Shown here: positions 9,988-21,601 of the stretch, one piece after another
Position numbering within the stretch: position 1 is the first letter of the stretch
Layout: each line of letters starts with the position of its first letter
Assembly: GCA_026210745.1 (NCBI GenBank)
Contig: CP110630.1
Span: 1,364,001-1,428,000 of the forward strand
Reading direction: 5' to 3'
DNA from: Exobasidium rhododendri
Taxonomy: Eukaryota > Basidiomycota > Exobasidiomycetes > Exobasidiales > Exobasidiaceae
DNA: 64,000 nt
Notes under the pieces: model-generated
What the model was told of the DNA's origin: nothing
The model's database searches: none
The model's input: the letters and a program-made list of their open reading frames with translations, nothing else
Program-made: the position numbers and the translations under genes

Positions 9988-12900
9988 ATGGTCAAGACCG
10001 ACAGGCCAAACGACCAAAGTACTTCTTCGCAACCTAACCCTGACACGGGCGGGTCTTCTTCCGGAGCCGACAGTAGTGCAAGACTCGAAGACGAGCCAGA
10101 ACCACCTGATAGTGGCTTCACCCCCATATCATCATCCCAAGAGAATGCCTCATTCAGTCCCAGTCTTTGCGGCTCATTACGTACGGCTGGCTCTGTCTCT
10201 ATCGCGCTCAAGGATCAAGATCAAGTCCAAGCGATCTCGGTCACAGTAGTTGTCAGAAGTGATCTAGCTCACAACGCTGAAGCTACTACCGAAACCAGCT
10301 CGACTGCAGTGCTTCAGCCGTATACATTAACTTCCAAGCAATGTGTTTCGTCATTCAGCACAAATGAACATGAAGGCCTCAGCGAAGAAGAGGCAAAAGC
10401 AAGACTAGGCGTCAACGGTCCCAATCTGGTCCGGGAAGCAAAAGCAGTCAGCACTTGGACCATTCTCCTGAGACAGGTCGCCAACGCCCTCACTGTCATC
10501 CTGATTGTTGCAATGGCTCTGTCCTTCGGCTTCAGTGATTGGACCGAAGGAGGGGTGATTAGTGCGGTGATCGGGATCAATGTCGCTATTGGCTTTGTTC
10601 AAGAGTATAAGGCAGAGCATGCACTTGCTTCACTTCACTCATTGTCGTCTCCCACCACAACTGTCATGCGATCTTCTACGGTACGGGATATTGCAGCTCG
10701 CGACCTCGTCACGGGTGATGTTGTCTTCTTCAAGGTGGGCGATCTTTTGCCGGCCGACATTCGAATCTGCTCCTTGACAAATTTGGAAATCGACGAAGCG
10801 CCTCTTACTGGGGAGTCAGTACCGGTGTCTAAAATCACGGCGTCCGTCAAAGATGATCGAGGCTCATTGGCGGCAGCTGATCGACTGAACATCGCTTTTG
10901 CTGGAACCACGGTAACGAAAGGACGAGGGTGCGGTGTAGTCATCGCGATCGGAATGGACACTCAGATCGGCCTCATAGCTGATCAATTGGACAAGAACAA
11001 AAAGCGTTCACATACTTCATCCTCCCCCCTCTATCGACGTCTTTGGGAGTCAGTGGCCAAGTCTCTAGGACTTCGAAGTGGTACGCCCCTTCAACAAAAA
11101 CTAGCAAGATTCGCACTCACCCTCTTGGGACTAGCTTGCCTTTGCGCAATCATCGTCTTTGCCGTGGCAAAATTTGACTTAGACGATCAAGTGATTCTGT
11201 ATGCCATCGCTTTGGGGATCGGTGTCTTGCCAGAATCGCTCATTGCTGTTCTCACGATAACCTTCTCGGTGGGAGCAAAGCGCATGGCCAACTCTAATGT
11301 CATTGTGCGTAAGCTGGATGCATTGGAAGCACTGGGAGGTGTGACCGACGTCTGCACGGACAAGACCGGAACTCTCACTCACGGCAAAATGGTTGTCAGT
11401 AAGATCTGGCTTTTTGAGGGCGACGAGACATATGACGTAGAACAAGGCGGCCAGTCTGTCCTAGAACCCAAAGGAGATTTGAGAAAGGCGTTTGTTGATA
11501 AAGGAGGCAAGTCAATGAGGTCCGACGAGATGGTTCTCTTGTCGGCAAGTGTGCAAAGCTTGGCACTGGCGTCCTCCTTGTGTAACATCGCAGAGGTCTA
11601 CCAAGGCGAAGACAACATCTGGAAGTCAAGAGGAGACCCAACCGAAATCGCCTTGCAAGTTTTTGCTCTAAAATTATCTTTCCATCGCTCTGCTCTCCTA
11701 AGTGACAAGTACGCCATTGAACAAGAATATCCTTTTGATTCGACTGTCAAGCGAATGACCATGATGTATAGCAGCAAAGTCGATCACAGGGTCAAGACTC
11801 TCTTCATGAAAGGGGCGCCAGAGCAAGTCCTAGGCTGCTGTTCAACGTACAAAGCAGGCGACTCGAAGATCAGCACGGTCCATCTGCTAGACGAGGCGTC
11901 ACGTTACTGCATCTTGCAACAGATGGATAGACTAGCCTCGCAAGGACTTCGTGTACTGGCTTTTGCGGAGCGAAAGATGATTTTCGAAGAAAGACTTCAT
12001 GACGGAGCTCAAGATTCATCGGCTGAAGGGAAGAGTGTTTCGCCTGCATTGAAGAGAGCAGAAGCAGAGCAAGAATTTCAATTTATCGGTTTGTGTGGCC
12101 TGCATGATCCCCCTCGAGCTGAAACGTTGGATGCTGTTCGAAGCTGTCAGGTAGGACACATCGTCGTTCACATGTTGACCGGAGACCACCTCTCAACGGC
12201 TCGCGCTATTGCGAGGCAAGTCGGTATCATTGATGAAACAGAACCAGCGAATGCCGTCATTTCAGCTTCCCACTTTGACGCCATGAGCGATGCAGAGATT
12301 GACAATCTGCCAATGCTACCCTTGGTGATTGCTCGATGCTCTCCGGCTACAAAAGTGCGAATGATTGCGGCAGGAAAGAGGCGAGGAAGGTTTATGGCTA
12401 TGACGGGCGATGGTGTCAACGATGCACCCGCTCTGTTGAATGCTCCGATCGGGATCGCCATGGGAAGTGGCACAGATGTTGCAAAAGACAGTGCTGATCT
12501 GATCCTCACCGATGATAAGTTTGACAACATTTCCAAAGCGATCAAAGAGGGCAGAATAGTTTTCAAGAATATCCAGCGGTTTATGATAGCTCTCTTAGTT
12601 CTCAATGTGGCGGAAGTCTTGTTACTCTTGGTCGGTCTGGCAATTCGTGACGACCATGGTGAAAGCTTGTTTCCCATTTCTCCGATTGGCATCCTCTTCT
12701 TGAATTTGGTCGCTGGATTACCTGCCATTGGACTGGGGTTCGAAGAAGCGGAAAAGGATGTGATGAAAAAGCCACCTCACGATCTACGGGCAGGTATTCT
12801 CAGTAGGCAAGTACTGTGGGATCTCTTTGTCTACGGCTTTACGATGGGCTGGACATGCCTGGTTGTTTACATCATCATGGTCTATCCAATTGGAAATGGT

Positions 12901-13347
12901 GTGCTCGGCGAGGAGTGTAACGAAGGAGGCATAGCTTGTGATGTGGTCTACGAAGCAAGAAGTGCTACCTTCTGTACTCTCTTCTTGCAAGGCCTCTTTA
13001 TCACCTGGCATCTCATCTCCATTGAAGAAAGTCTCTTCCGAGTCAACACTATCAAACGACTTCGATCCAATCCTTTCCTCTTCTGGAGTGCACTTTTCGG
13101 ATCACTAAGTATTCCTGTCTGCATCTACGCGCCGGTCTGGAACACTGTAGTCCTTCGACAAAGAGGCCTAAGTGCGAAAGGATGGGGCATTGCAATCGGT
13201 GCAAATGTTGTCTTTTGCATTGTCGTCGAACTTTGGAAGCTTCTGGCGAGAAGGAATGCCTGGCCTAGGCTTACTCACTTCACGGGTGGAGGAGACTATC
13301 AACGCTATCATGACTGTGCATCGGAAAAGGACATGCATTTGGCCTAG
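9988..13347 (+). CDS. P-type ATPase, ENA-like Na+/K+ efflux pump (type IID)
   Basis: Single exon, 1119 aa. After about 130 low-complexity residues the order is canonical. There is a cation-ATPase N-domain (LSEEEAKARLGVNGPN), TM1-2, an actuator with LTGES, then TM3-4 with a GVLPESLIAV helix. The phosphorylation site is CTDKTGTLT (Asp about 458). A nucleotide-binding domain with FMKGAPE follows, then MLTGDH, MTGDGVNDAPAL, and six C-terminal membrane helices. The helix GVLPESLIAV and overall layout fit fungal ENA pumps, which export Na+ or K+ at the plasma membrane, rather than SERCA. Ustilago-type K+-importing ACU pumps are related but distinct. The start is the first in-frame ATG, MVKTDRPNDQ. 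Confidence 0.88.
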   Translation: MVKTDRPNDQSTSSQPNPDTGGSSSGADSSARLEDEPEPPDSGFTPISSSQENASFSPSLCGSLRTAGSVSIALKDQDQVQAISVTVVVRSDLAHNAEATTETSSTAVLQPYTLTSKQCVSSFSTNEHEGLSEEEAKARLGVNGPNLVREAKAVSTWTILLRQVANALTVILIVAMALSFGFSDWTEGGVISAVIGINVAIGFVQEYKAEHALASLHSLSSPTTTVMRSSTVRDIAARDLVTGDVVFFKVGDLLPADIRICSLTNLEIDEAPLTGESVPVSKITASVKDDRGSLAAADRLNIAFAGTTVTKGRGCGVVIAIGMDTQIGLIADQLDKNKKRSHTSSSPLYRRLWESVAKSLGLRSGTPLQQKLARFALTLLGLACLCAIIVFAVAKFDLDDQVILYAIALGIGVLPESLIAVLTITFSVGAKRMANSNVIVRKLDALEALGGVTDVCTDKTGTLTHGKMVVSKIWLFEGDETYDVEQGGQSVLEPKGDLRKAFVDKGGKSMRSDEMVLLSASVQSLALASSLCNIAEVYQGEDNIWKSRGDPTEIALQVFALKLSFHRSALLSDKYAIEQEYPFDSTVKRMTMMYSSKVDHRVKTLFMKGAPEQVLGCCSTYKAGDSKISTVHLLDEASRYCILQQMDRLASQGLRVLAFAERKMIFEERLHDGAQDSSAEGKSVSPALKRAEAEQEFQFIGLCGLHDPPRAETLDAVRSCQVGHIVVHMLTGDHLSTARAIARQVGIIDETEPANAVISASHFDAMSDAEIDNLPMLPLVIARCSPATKVRMIAAGKRRGRFMAMTGDGVNDAPALLNAPIGIAMGSGTDVAKDSADLILTDDKFDNISKAIKEGRIVFKNIQRFMIALLVLNVAEVLLLLVGLAIRDDHGESLFPISPIGILFLNLVAGLPAIGLGFEEAEKDVMKKPPHDLRAGILSRQVLWDLFVYGFTMGWTCLVVYIIMVYPIGNGVLGEECNEGGIACDVVYEARSATFCTLFLQGLFITWHLISIEESLFRVNTIKRLRSNPFLFWSALFGSLSIPVCIYAPVWNTVVLRQRGLSAKGWGIAIGANVVFCIVVELWKLLARRNAWPRLTHFTGGGDYQRYHDCASEKDMHLA

Positions 13348-13645
13348 GTCCTTAGTTTGTGAATGACTCGTGTATACCTCCCCCACGCTACGCTTTCGAT
13401 CTCTTTCTTTCCCTGTTCCCCCTTCAATTTTAGTGGATGATCTTTGCCAGTCTTCTGTTGGCACAGGACAAAATTGTGGTGGTGCTTACTCCGCCTTGTG
13501 ACGTGTGCCGTCCCAGATCGAAGTGGAGAAGAAGGTCGAGTCTAATTTATTTTAGCGTCTTTTCCCTCTTGCTTCATCTTTGTTACCACACGCAACTCAC
13601 CCTCGGCTCTGAATAGCGTCACCCCCGCCCGCTCCTTTGTTGGCG

Positions 13646-15090
13646 ATGGCAGCTGCTGCTGCTGCTTCCTCTTCCTCTCCTTCCCCTCAGCCTCCCAAGA
13701 TTCTTGTCATTGGCTTCGGTGCTTTGGGAGCTCTGTATTCGTGGCTTCTTACAAGAGGTGCATTCTTGTGATGATTTCGATTTATCGCTGTTGCGCACCA
13801 CTGACACAAGATGCTTCTTCTTCTTCTTCCTCTTCATTACAGGTGGTGCTCAGATCTACGCTTTAGCTCGTAGTAATGCTAAAAGCCTTTCTGAAGGCGG
13901 CATAGACATCGAATCGCAAAGGTACGGTGACGAAAAAGGCTTCAAACCTTTCAAGGTACTTGCTTCTGCAGAGGAGGTTCGGCAGCATGGTCCATACGAC
14001 TACGTACTGTGCACCATGAAGATCGTACCTGAAGAACAATCGACTGGCGAATTCTTACTGAACATACTACGTGGCAAACAAAAGGGGAGCAACACTTATT
14101 CAAATGTACCCAAAAGTCAAAGACCAACGATTGTTTTCGTCGAGAACGGAATCGGCATAGAAGAAGAACCCTATCAGACTCTTTGCAACGGCGAGGAAGA
14201 CGATGCAGTCGCCGGTACTATCATTTCATGCTGTGCTTGGTTAGGCGCTACTCTGGAAAGGGGAGGAACGCTAGTGAGCCATGGTACAATGGAGACTCTG
14301 CAGATGGGTTTGTACCCTGCTCCAGACTCGCATAATGCCGACCCAGCCGAAATAGCTTGGAGAAGGCAGAACTTGAAAGTGTTTTCTGATACATATGCAC
14401 GAGGTGGCGGCGGCGCCGAGCCATTTGAGGGTGATATCCAGCCACAGAGATGGAGGAAGTGTGAGTGGAAAGGAGGTGTTCTCACTTCTTGGAAGAGGTA
14501 AGCGTGATTGCCAACGTTCTGATCATCCTTTATACAGTACTGTGGAATGCTGCGTGGGGCGGCCTGACGACGTTGGCGAGGCAGACAGTCTATACAATGC
14601 TCTTGGATGAGAATCTACCGTACACGGCTGAAGTATGTCGCAAGATCATGCTAGAGTGGGTCCGGCTTTACTTGAGATAACGCTATATGAGGCCAAGAGT
14701 GCTCACTTGGATGATCCTCCCTTCCCCTCCCCTTACAGGGTCCTGTACACTGCCAGAGCGTGCGGCATCAACGAGGACGCTTTGCCATCATCGACAGTGG
14801 ACGAGATCTTCGACCTGACATACTCCCAAGCGCCTTCGATACTCGCACATGGCACGACAGAGACCAATCTCAAGCGATCCTTCAAACCCTCGCTACTCGT
14901 TGATCTGGAAGCGAATCGAGGCATGGAATTATCACCAATCATCGAGAATGTCGTCAAGAGAGCTCGACTTCATCAAATCGACACACCGCGGCTAGAACTC
15001 ATCTTGGCGGCTCTGCGTCCCTCTCTAATGAACGTAGTCAGGAAGAAGAAAGAAGAAGAAGAAGAAGCCTCACCTCCCATGACAAAGTGA
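13646..15090 (+). CDS. Ketopantoate reductase-like (ApbA/PanE) dehydrogenase
   Basis: Four exons: 13646-13757, 13843-14460, 14538-14655 and 14739-15090, giving 399 aa. The N-terminal Rossmann motif ILVIGFGALGALYSWLL has GxGxxG at residues 23-28. The C-terminal helical domain includes KLLWNAAWGGLTTLARQTV after splicing, then a helix ending KIMLE joined to VLYTARACGI. This is the layout of NADP-dependent 2-dehydropantoate 2-reductase, which makes pantoate for coenzyme A. Fungi carry several paralogues, so it may act on another 2-oxo acid. The third donor is GTGGGT. The C-terminal tail is a Lys/Glu repeat (positions 15043-15066). Confidence 0.8.
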
Positions 15091-15127
15091 CTTATTCTGA
15101 AATACATAAGGAAAGACTGTATGTCTC

Positions 15128-18100
15128 TCACTTCAGTATGATCTTGATTCTACCTAGATCGCCTATGGCCATGCGCTTTAGGTCCGATTGATGATCTTCC
15201 CTTCCTGCTGCGCTACTGTTGCTTTGAATGTTGCTGGAACGACTGCCCCAAGCACTGTTTGTGTCTCCCGTGTTTGCGTACTGACTGAAGCCAGACTGAC
15301 CGAGACCTGATTGATTCGCCTGGATTGATGCTTTTCGATACCGCGGAAGGTGACCTCCGATGGACCTTCTTTGTACGCTGGATAGAGGTGGCCCATAGAA
15401 GCCTGAGATGTTGCCGAATGCACTCTCATCGCCTTCACCTCCTCCTCCTCCTCCAGTCGCTCCTCCCCCTCCGCTCATATCTGATTGCCAACCAGAATGC
15501 AAGGCTACACCACCTCCGCCGCCTTCTTCATCTTGCTCCGTGCCTCGACCCGACATGCCCATGCTCTGCCTTTTTGCCGTCAAATCGGGCAACCTTCCAA
15601 TGACGACAAGAATCGTCAAGACGTCGTTCCAGCTCATGCCAAAACGTACGCAGAACTCATCATCGGGATGTGTGCCATCAAGCAGGTCGACAAATCCTAG
15701 AGGAATCTTTACGACTCCCTGTTGTCTCTTCGATTGCTGTAGTAGCGTGGTCCCTAGAGTACTGCTTCCACCGGCTGTAGTGAGATGATGCGCTTCATCG
15801 GAGTCCCTCGATCCGACGAGGGCATTTGCTCGAAGTGTAGCATTCGACCCGCCCCTTTGTATCGGCGTTCGAATAGAGACTCTGGCCGAAATGTGATGTG
15901 AAGCTTGATGCTCCTGTTCCCTTGCCGCTTCCAAGGCGACGTTGGCCACATCCAGGACGGTAGCTCTAGTCTTCCGCAGGACGCCCTGCTCTCCGCCCTT
16001 TCTTCGATCCCCACTCGAAGCTATACTACCGTTCCCGCCACCGAATCCTCTCAGACTTTCATTTTCGCTTGCTTGTCTTGGTCCACGTCTGCCAGATCGC
16101 TGTGCAAAAGCCTCTCTTACCATCGTATCTGGCGACAGGGAAGATCGGCGATATTGTGCGCCATGGAGGGCCACGTCTTCTTCCCTCACTCTGATCATCC
16201 TCTCTCGACTTCTGCTATTACTTTGATCCCTCTCCGCACTCGGACTCGAGAATATTTCTCTGCTGGAATGGCGAAAGACTGGGCTTGAATGGAGATGAAG
16301 CAAGATCGGATATCGATGAATTCGCCTCAAAAAACCTTTAATGACTCCAAAACTGACAAATCTCCTTACATCGATTCCTAGTGCTTCCACGTCGTTCTCT
16401 TCGATCCAGTCGTTGAGTGTTGTTGCCGGTCGCAGACTACTGTAAAGGCCGAGCAACTTTGGCCATGTGGGCAGAGTGTGACCAGGTTTGGTGACATAGA
16501 TGGCACATTCAGCGATAATCACTTCATCTTCAGCCATCACTGCAATCGAAGGTCGAACTGTGTACATGTTTGTGAATTGGAATGTGTCGATGGTGATGAT
16601 GCATCGGTAGTAGAGTAAGTGTTCGATGCACTGTCGAGTCAACTCCAGGTCAGAGTCGGCCAGTTGGGCTATTCGTTTGACATGGTTGACGCCATCGATG
16701 AATGGCAGTACTTTGCACATCGTAAGATCCCAATTGCCCGTTACTCGCTTCTTCAAGTCAAGCAGGGTGACGGGTACTTCCCAGTCGTGGATCTCCTTGG
16801 GATTCGGATAGGTGGGAAAGAGCTTCAAGTTGATGGCATCCCTTACCGTTCGTCCTAGACCATGCGGTGGTTCCCTCTTTCCCGGTGCGAGCATAGCTGC
16901 TGGTGCCATTGCACCGATGGAGGCGTTCGTCGACTTTTCGCCTCCATTGGTCTTCTTGTGAGCCGGACTACTGCTGTGGTGCTTGGCTGAAGAGACGCCG
17001 ACAGCTCGTAACGATAGAATGCTCTCGTCCAATCCCATCACCATCTCATCGTTCTCATCACTGATCTGATCTAGGTGTGATGTAGTACTCCCCACGTATC
17101 GTGACTCTGTCTCGGATGAAAAGGTTCTCGTCATGGCGCTTGCTCCCTTTCGCATCGCTTCTGAATCACCGTGTTCACTCTGCTTCTTTTCTGCTACATC
17201 CAGGCCAGTGCTGCTCGGAATGGCATTGACGGTTGTCTCGCTTATCGCCAATGCTGCAAAGGTCTTTCTTCTACCTACACCAGGCCTCGAGTTTGGGCTA
17301 GTTGTGGCAGCAGTGGTGGGATCCTTCCAGCTGCCCGACGACTTTCTATCCCTGCTTTCATTGAAGTCGTCTTGATTGGATGGTACGTCCGGCGACGAGG
17401 GATGATCTGTGCTTGATCGACGAGTAGCCGGTCTAGCTTCTGTCGGTAATATAGGTTCTCCAATCGTCAAGACTGGAGGAACCTTAGTCTGTTCCCCCGC
17501 TTCAGCCGGCTTGCCTTGGTTCAGAGAGACACATTCTGACTCTCCTTTCTCATCTTCCGTCTTCTTGACACGGTTGTCCAGCGTGAAAGGGCTGTTGGGT
17601 GTGTTGGAAGCGGAAAGTCTGCCGTTACCCTTGTACGAAAATTCGCCCTGTCCTCCGTCATGAGTAGCTGCTCCTTTGATGGCTTCATTAGCATACTTTG
17701 TATGCGGGGCTTCCGGTAGAGCCACAAAAGATTCACAGTATGAATTGAGGTCTTCGAACAGCTGCTCAATGACCACATACATACGATACTGCGATTTTGA
17801 TAGAAATGAGCTGGAAATCTGTGTGAATTGGAACCTCCTCAGCGTCAGTAGCAGTTTACAAACGCGCTTTCTTGCTGACCATACAATCACGCACCTCAAG
17901 ATCCTTCAATTCCCTCGCACATTTACGAACGATGGGCTCATACGCTCTTGTGTCTGCTCTGCCGTCAAAGACAAACGCAAGATTAAAGATGAAGCTCTTT
18001 CGAGGGTACTTTGCCTGATCTAGTAGGATGACGGGGTGCGATAAGATCTTGTAATTCTGACCGTTAGGCGAAGCAACACTGTAGGAAATCAGTCGACCAC

Positions 18101-18422
18101 AAAGCGGTGCTTGAGGAATGATGAACTCGGAAACATTGTTGAAATTAAAGAAAGAGATCTGATGATTGGATGTGGCATCTACGTCTGTCTCGTACACGGA
18201 AGCCTCTCGTGGCTGCGATGCTGCTGTCGCTGTCGAGATCACTTCCTCCGGTACCTGGTAGACTATTTTTGCGCCTTCCGTAGGGTGAAAAATGGAATAG
18301 AAAATGCTGACTATTCGAGGTAAGAATTGTTCATCTAGTACTGGATGCGATAAGACACGCTGGGAGAAAGTCGAAGACGATAAGGAAGGTGAGGAGGAGG
18401 GAGACCTTCTTATCGATGGCAT
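15128..18422 (-). CDS. NPR2: NPR2 / NPRL2, GATOR1-SEACIT subunit
   Basis: Two exons, 18422-17895 and 17818-15128, giving 1072 aa. Exon 1 encodes the longin-like N-domain (VLDEQFLPRIVSIFYSIFHP, then GRLISYSVASPNGQNY and FIFNLAFVFDG). The splice joins RELKDLE to ISSSFLSKSQYRMYVVIEQ. Later blocks are VPVTLLDLKK, WDLTMCKVLPFIDGVNHVKR and LLYYRCIITIDTFQFTN, all NPR2 hallmarks. Npr2 with Npr3 and Iml1 forms a GAP complex that restrains TORC1 when amino acids are scarce. It is far longer than human NPRL2 (about 380 aa). Two low-complexity insertions rich in Ser, Gly, Asn and Arg account for the difference. The start is the ATG of MPSIRRSP. Confidence 0.92.
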
Positions 18423-18789
18423 TTCCAAGCACGCTGACTCTTCATACAGTCATCGAGAGGAGCAATAGCCAATCGTAGCTCCTCATCCCGGGAATACTAT
18501 GGCAAAGGAGATGCGCAACTTTGTGTGGAAGAGAGGGGCGATCTTCCGATGGTGACTGGCCTAGATGGACCTTCGGACGTGGGAATGTACAGTAAGAGGT
18601 GTAAGTCGCAACTTTTAAAACTCAAAATGTGGCAATGAAGCCGTGCACGACAGACATCCACGTGGTAAATGACGCGCGCTCAAGCCAGCATATTTTGGAA
18701 CCTGAGTATTCACTTTACCCGGCGGCCATCACCTCTTATCGCAGATATTTTCCGTTCTACCTCACCCATACGAACAGCCTTTGCTCAGC
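18423..18789. promoter_or_regulatory. Divergent promoter NPR2 / TspO
   Basis: 367 bp between divergent starts. It contains CACGTG at 18659-18664, 126 bp upstream of the TspO ATG. No exon is visible. Confidence 0.45.
18659..18664. promoter_or_regulatory. CACGTG E-box (NPR2/TspO promoter)
   Basis: Context ATCCACGTGGTA. Function is inferred from recurrence at other promoters in the window. Confidence 0.45.
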
Positions 18790-19674
18790 ATGTCCCTTCC
18801 ACCTCTCTTTATCGACATTCCTCGAAACCCGATCCTGGCCGTAGGCATCCCCGTTGTACTCGGTGAGTGAGAGCTGCTGGAGCTACACCTTTTCAAAGCT
18901 TTCGTCGGCTCACCCTATTCCTTTGACGTTCTTTTTACCATCGCTTTAGGTTCCCTTACTGGGTATGTAACACGGACTTCGTCGTACTCGCCTGACTCGG
19001 CATGGTACAAGAGTCTCGCCAAACCCAAATGGGAGCCCCCTCGTTGGGCTTTCGGCGCTGTCTGGCCAATCCTCTACTTGAGCATGGGGTATGCTAGTCA
19101 CCTGAATGTTAAAGCTTTGGACCGAACTCCTCCTGGCTTTGGAAGAGCCCGTGCAATGCGAGGAATGAAGCTCTACTACGCTCAATTGCTGCTAAATCAG
19201 CTCTGGACCCCCCTCTTCTTCGGTGCAGGTGCGTTATTTTCACTCTTATAAGCGTATGTACTGAAGCTGACAGTCATCTACTGCTCCTTTTATATCTGCT
19301 CAGGACAACTCTCGGCTGCGTCTGCTAATCTTCTGGCCCTCACCGGTACAGTAGCTGCTTGGGGTCTGACCTTGAAAGATGTGGATGAGCGAGCTGCTCT
19401 CTTGACGATTCCCTACTTTGGTGAGCAGATGACTACCTCGTGCCAAGCCGAATAGCTGCTGATTCAAAACCTCATTCCGTTCCCGGCCTCTGCTATTTAG
19501 CCTGGACTGCATATGCTACTGCACTCAATGGATACATCTGGTGGTAAGTAGTGTGTGAACTGCATCTGAAAGTCCTGACCGCTGACTCTCACTCTCGTCT
19601 AACCTCATAGGAAAAATTCTGGCTCGCCCTTCTTTGACGAGCTGCGAAAGAGAGCCGACAGCAAGAGAAAGTAG
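18790..19674 (+). CDS. TspO/MBR-family translocator protein
   Basis: Five exons: 18790-18862, 18950-19228, 19304-19420, 19501-19543 and 19611-19674, giving 191 aa. All donor/acceptor phases agree. The family signature WYKSLAKPKWEPPRWAFGAV, then WPILYLSMGYASHL, LLLNQLWTPLFFG and WTAYATALNGYIWW give the five membrane helices of TspO/MBR proteins. These bind porphyrins and cholesterol and sit in the outer mitochondrial membrane in animals. The fungal role is unsettled. The short size and Lys/Arg-rich C-terminus are normal for the family. It is divergent from NPR2. Confidence 0.93.
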
Positions 19675-19956
19675 TAGCAAACTTGAAGCAGCAAAGGGCC
19701 AGGCTCCTGTGATCATCACGAAGCTCCCTTCCCTCCTGCGTCGCAATCATCAGGCCTTTTGGTGTCTGTTCTTCTTCCCATTCCGCCCCTCTGTAGTATT
19801 GCTACACCGGGTATTTTGGACAGTGCACCACTTAATATTAGTCGCTTTGTAGTGGTGAGGTCAATAGCATTCACATCGCAAAGAAGGAGGAAGAAAGCTG
19901 CGGAAGCACAGAGTACAGATGAAAGGCTTGAGAGAAAAGAGGTGGTGAGTCCTGCT

Positions 19957-20570
19957 TTACTCCTCCTCTGCCGAGGCCGACTTTGGCTTGAGAAGCACAT
20001 TAAGAGATCGATGTTGAATGAGGTAGTCTGCTCGGCCTGGCTCTCCTGATTCAGACGGGTTGTATTGTACCTTGAAATCGGCTTCGACAAAGACTTGAGT
20101 ACTGGGAGCATAGGTACCGAAGGGTCGTGATCAGCAGAGCTTTTCCCCCACATTCTAATCATTCCTCTTTCTTCTCTGTACGCACCCCTTTTGCAATCTG
20201 GATAATCTCTCGACAGCGTTTTCACCGAAGGCAAAGATGTTGTGAAAACTGCTTGTTTGGTTGGGTCTTGTGCCGTCTTCAGCGGGAGGACCAGGAGGGT
20301 CATTAGTAGCCACAGTGTACTTTACGTAGTCTTTGCCATTCTTTGTTGTCCTCTGTTCCGGGTCAGCGACCAATCGGCCGATCAATTGCATTCGAGAGAT
20401 ATCCAAACGATTAGAAGAGCAGGAGAAGGACTGCGGTCACCAATCGTACGAATTGTAAGACGAATTGTAAGCTGACATGTTCTCTACAAGAATCTCCAGT
20501 TCGTGGCTTGCGTGAGACTTACCCTGACGCCGTGTGGGCGAATGGCAGCAATGGCGTTTCTGAAAGACAT
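19957..20570 (-). CDS. RIM1: Mitochondrial single-stranded DNA-binding protein
   Basis: Three exons: 20570-20523, 20430-20186 and 20101-19957, giving 145 aa. Exon 1 is a short basic presequence, MSFRNAIAAIRPHGVR. The OB fold follows: ISRMQLIGRLVADPEQRTTK, YVKYTVATND, and FHNIFAFGENAVERLSRLQK. The third exon completes QVFVEADFKVQYN and an R-x-DYLIQHRSLNVLLKPK end. This is the mtSSB of the bacterial SSB type that coats single-stranded mitochondrial DNA during replication. It is divergently paired with mL43. Confidence 0.93.
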
Positions 20571-20842
20571 AGTTGAGGGTGACGCTGATGGAGGAAGGAA
20601 TTGGAACTTATTGCACGTAAGTCTATTATCCTTCTGCCAGCATAGGGACTATGAATGGCTACGATCTAACTCACGTTACTGTGCAATGGCGGGATAAAGA
20701 GCGGATGCAAAGGTCTAAATAAGATAGAGTTTTGGCTTTCGGGGGGGCAGTATATACTCTAGAGCAGAGTGCGCGACGCCGTGTCGCGGACGACGAGAGC
20801 AACGATCGACGCGCAAAGATCAAAGGTGGCCCTTGGTATCGA

Positions 20843-20848
20843 CACGTG
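20843..20848. promoter_or_regulatory. CACGTG E-box (RIM1/mL43 promoter)
   Basis: Context GACACGTGGGT, 114 bp upstream of the mL43 ATG. Role inferred. Confidence 0.5.
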
Positions 20849-20924
20849 GGTAAGGCACAAAAATTGATCAGGAAGAATGGATTGTCAAAGCCACCCGACT
20901 GATCGCACCTTGGCATCGACGTCG

Positions 20925-20951
20925 ACACATACACACACACACACACACACT
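20925..20951. repeat. (CA)n microsatellite
   Basis: About 13 CA units with one imperfection (ACACATACAC at the left edge). It lies directly upstream of TATATTAAGGC and the mL43 start codon. Confidence 0.9.
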
Positions 20952-20961
20952 ATATTAAGGC

Positions 20962-21464
20962 ATGCCCAGACTCGCACCAATACTGCGTGGCTCACTACAT
21001 TCTACACCAGGCCCATCTGGCGCTATTGGAAGCTATGCTTTACCATGTCGAAAACTCGTGCTCGAATACAATGAAATGTGGCCATCTTCCAGAGGTACAA
21101 AGATCTTTGTAGAGAAGCATGCATATCAATTGGCTCAGAGGTGGCCTAGTGTGGAAGTCGTAACAGTGGAGAAGCCAAACCAGCATCCGATTGCTCGTGG
21201 ATTCTATCGTAAGTCTAATGATATGGCCGGTAAGGGCTTCGAAGGTACTGCTTTGTTAATAATTTTCGATTTGCAACAGCCGATCATCGACAAAAGGCTA
21301 TTTCGCTACGGAATCTGCAATCGAATGATGTTGCTAACAAGGTCATGCTGCTACTAGAGACAAGTGGGAAGAAGATCACTAGCTTGAAGAGGAAACCAGT
21401 CGTTGCTGGAGCGCCGGAGTCAGCAAGGGGCATGTGGAGCGCCATGCATGGAGCAAGAAAGTGA
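20962..21464 (+). CDS. MRPL51: Mitochondrial large-subunit ribosomal protein mL43
   Basis: Two exons, 20962-21208 and 21280-21464, giving 143 aa. The protein has the thioredoxin-like L51/S25/CI-B8 domain: KLVLEYNEMWPSSRGTKIFV, then LAQRWPSVEVVTVEKPNQHP. After splicing it continues KAISLRNLQSNDVANKVMLL. The Lys-rich C-terminus ends WSAMHGARK. mL43 is a peripheral protein of the mitoribosome large subunit. NDUFA2 elsewhere in this window belongs to the same fold family. The start codon is the ATG right after the CA repeat. Confidence 0.92.
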
Positions 21465-21601
21465 AGGGACGGGGAGGAAGATCACAAGTCGCTCAGGCAA
21501 AGAGAGGTATAGACGGGTGTAGCTTGACGAGGGATCCAACTATCCAACGTGCAATTGTATGATTAATGAGGAACACTGCAAGAAGTATGGTACAGAGTGG
21601 T

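Larger units (their letters stand above)
20571..20961. promoter_or_regulatory. Shared divergent promoter of RIM1 and mL43
   Basis: 391 bp between two mitochondrial genes. It contains CACGTG at 20843-20848 and a (CA)n tract that ends 11 bp before the mL43 ATG. TATATACT at about 20751 and TATATTAA just before the mL43 start are AT-rich elements. Confidence 0.5.

Noticed and set aside
15325-16288. Several plus-strand open frames over 80 codons
   Set aside because: They are antisense shadows of the low-complexity part of NPR2.
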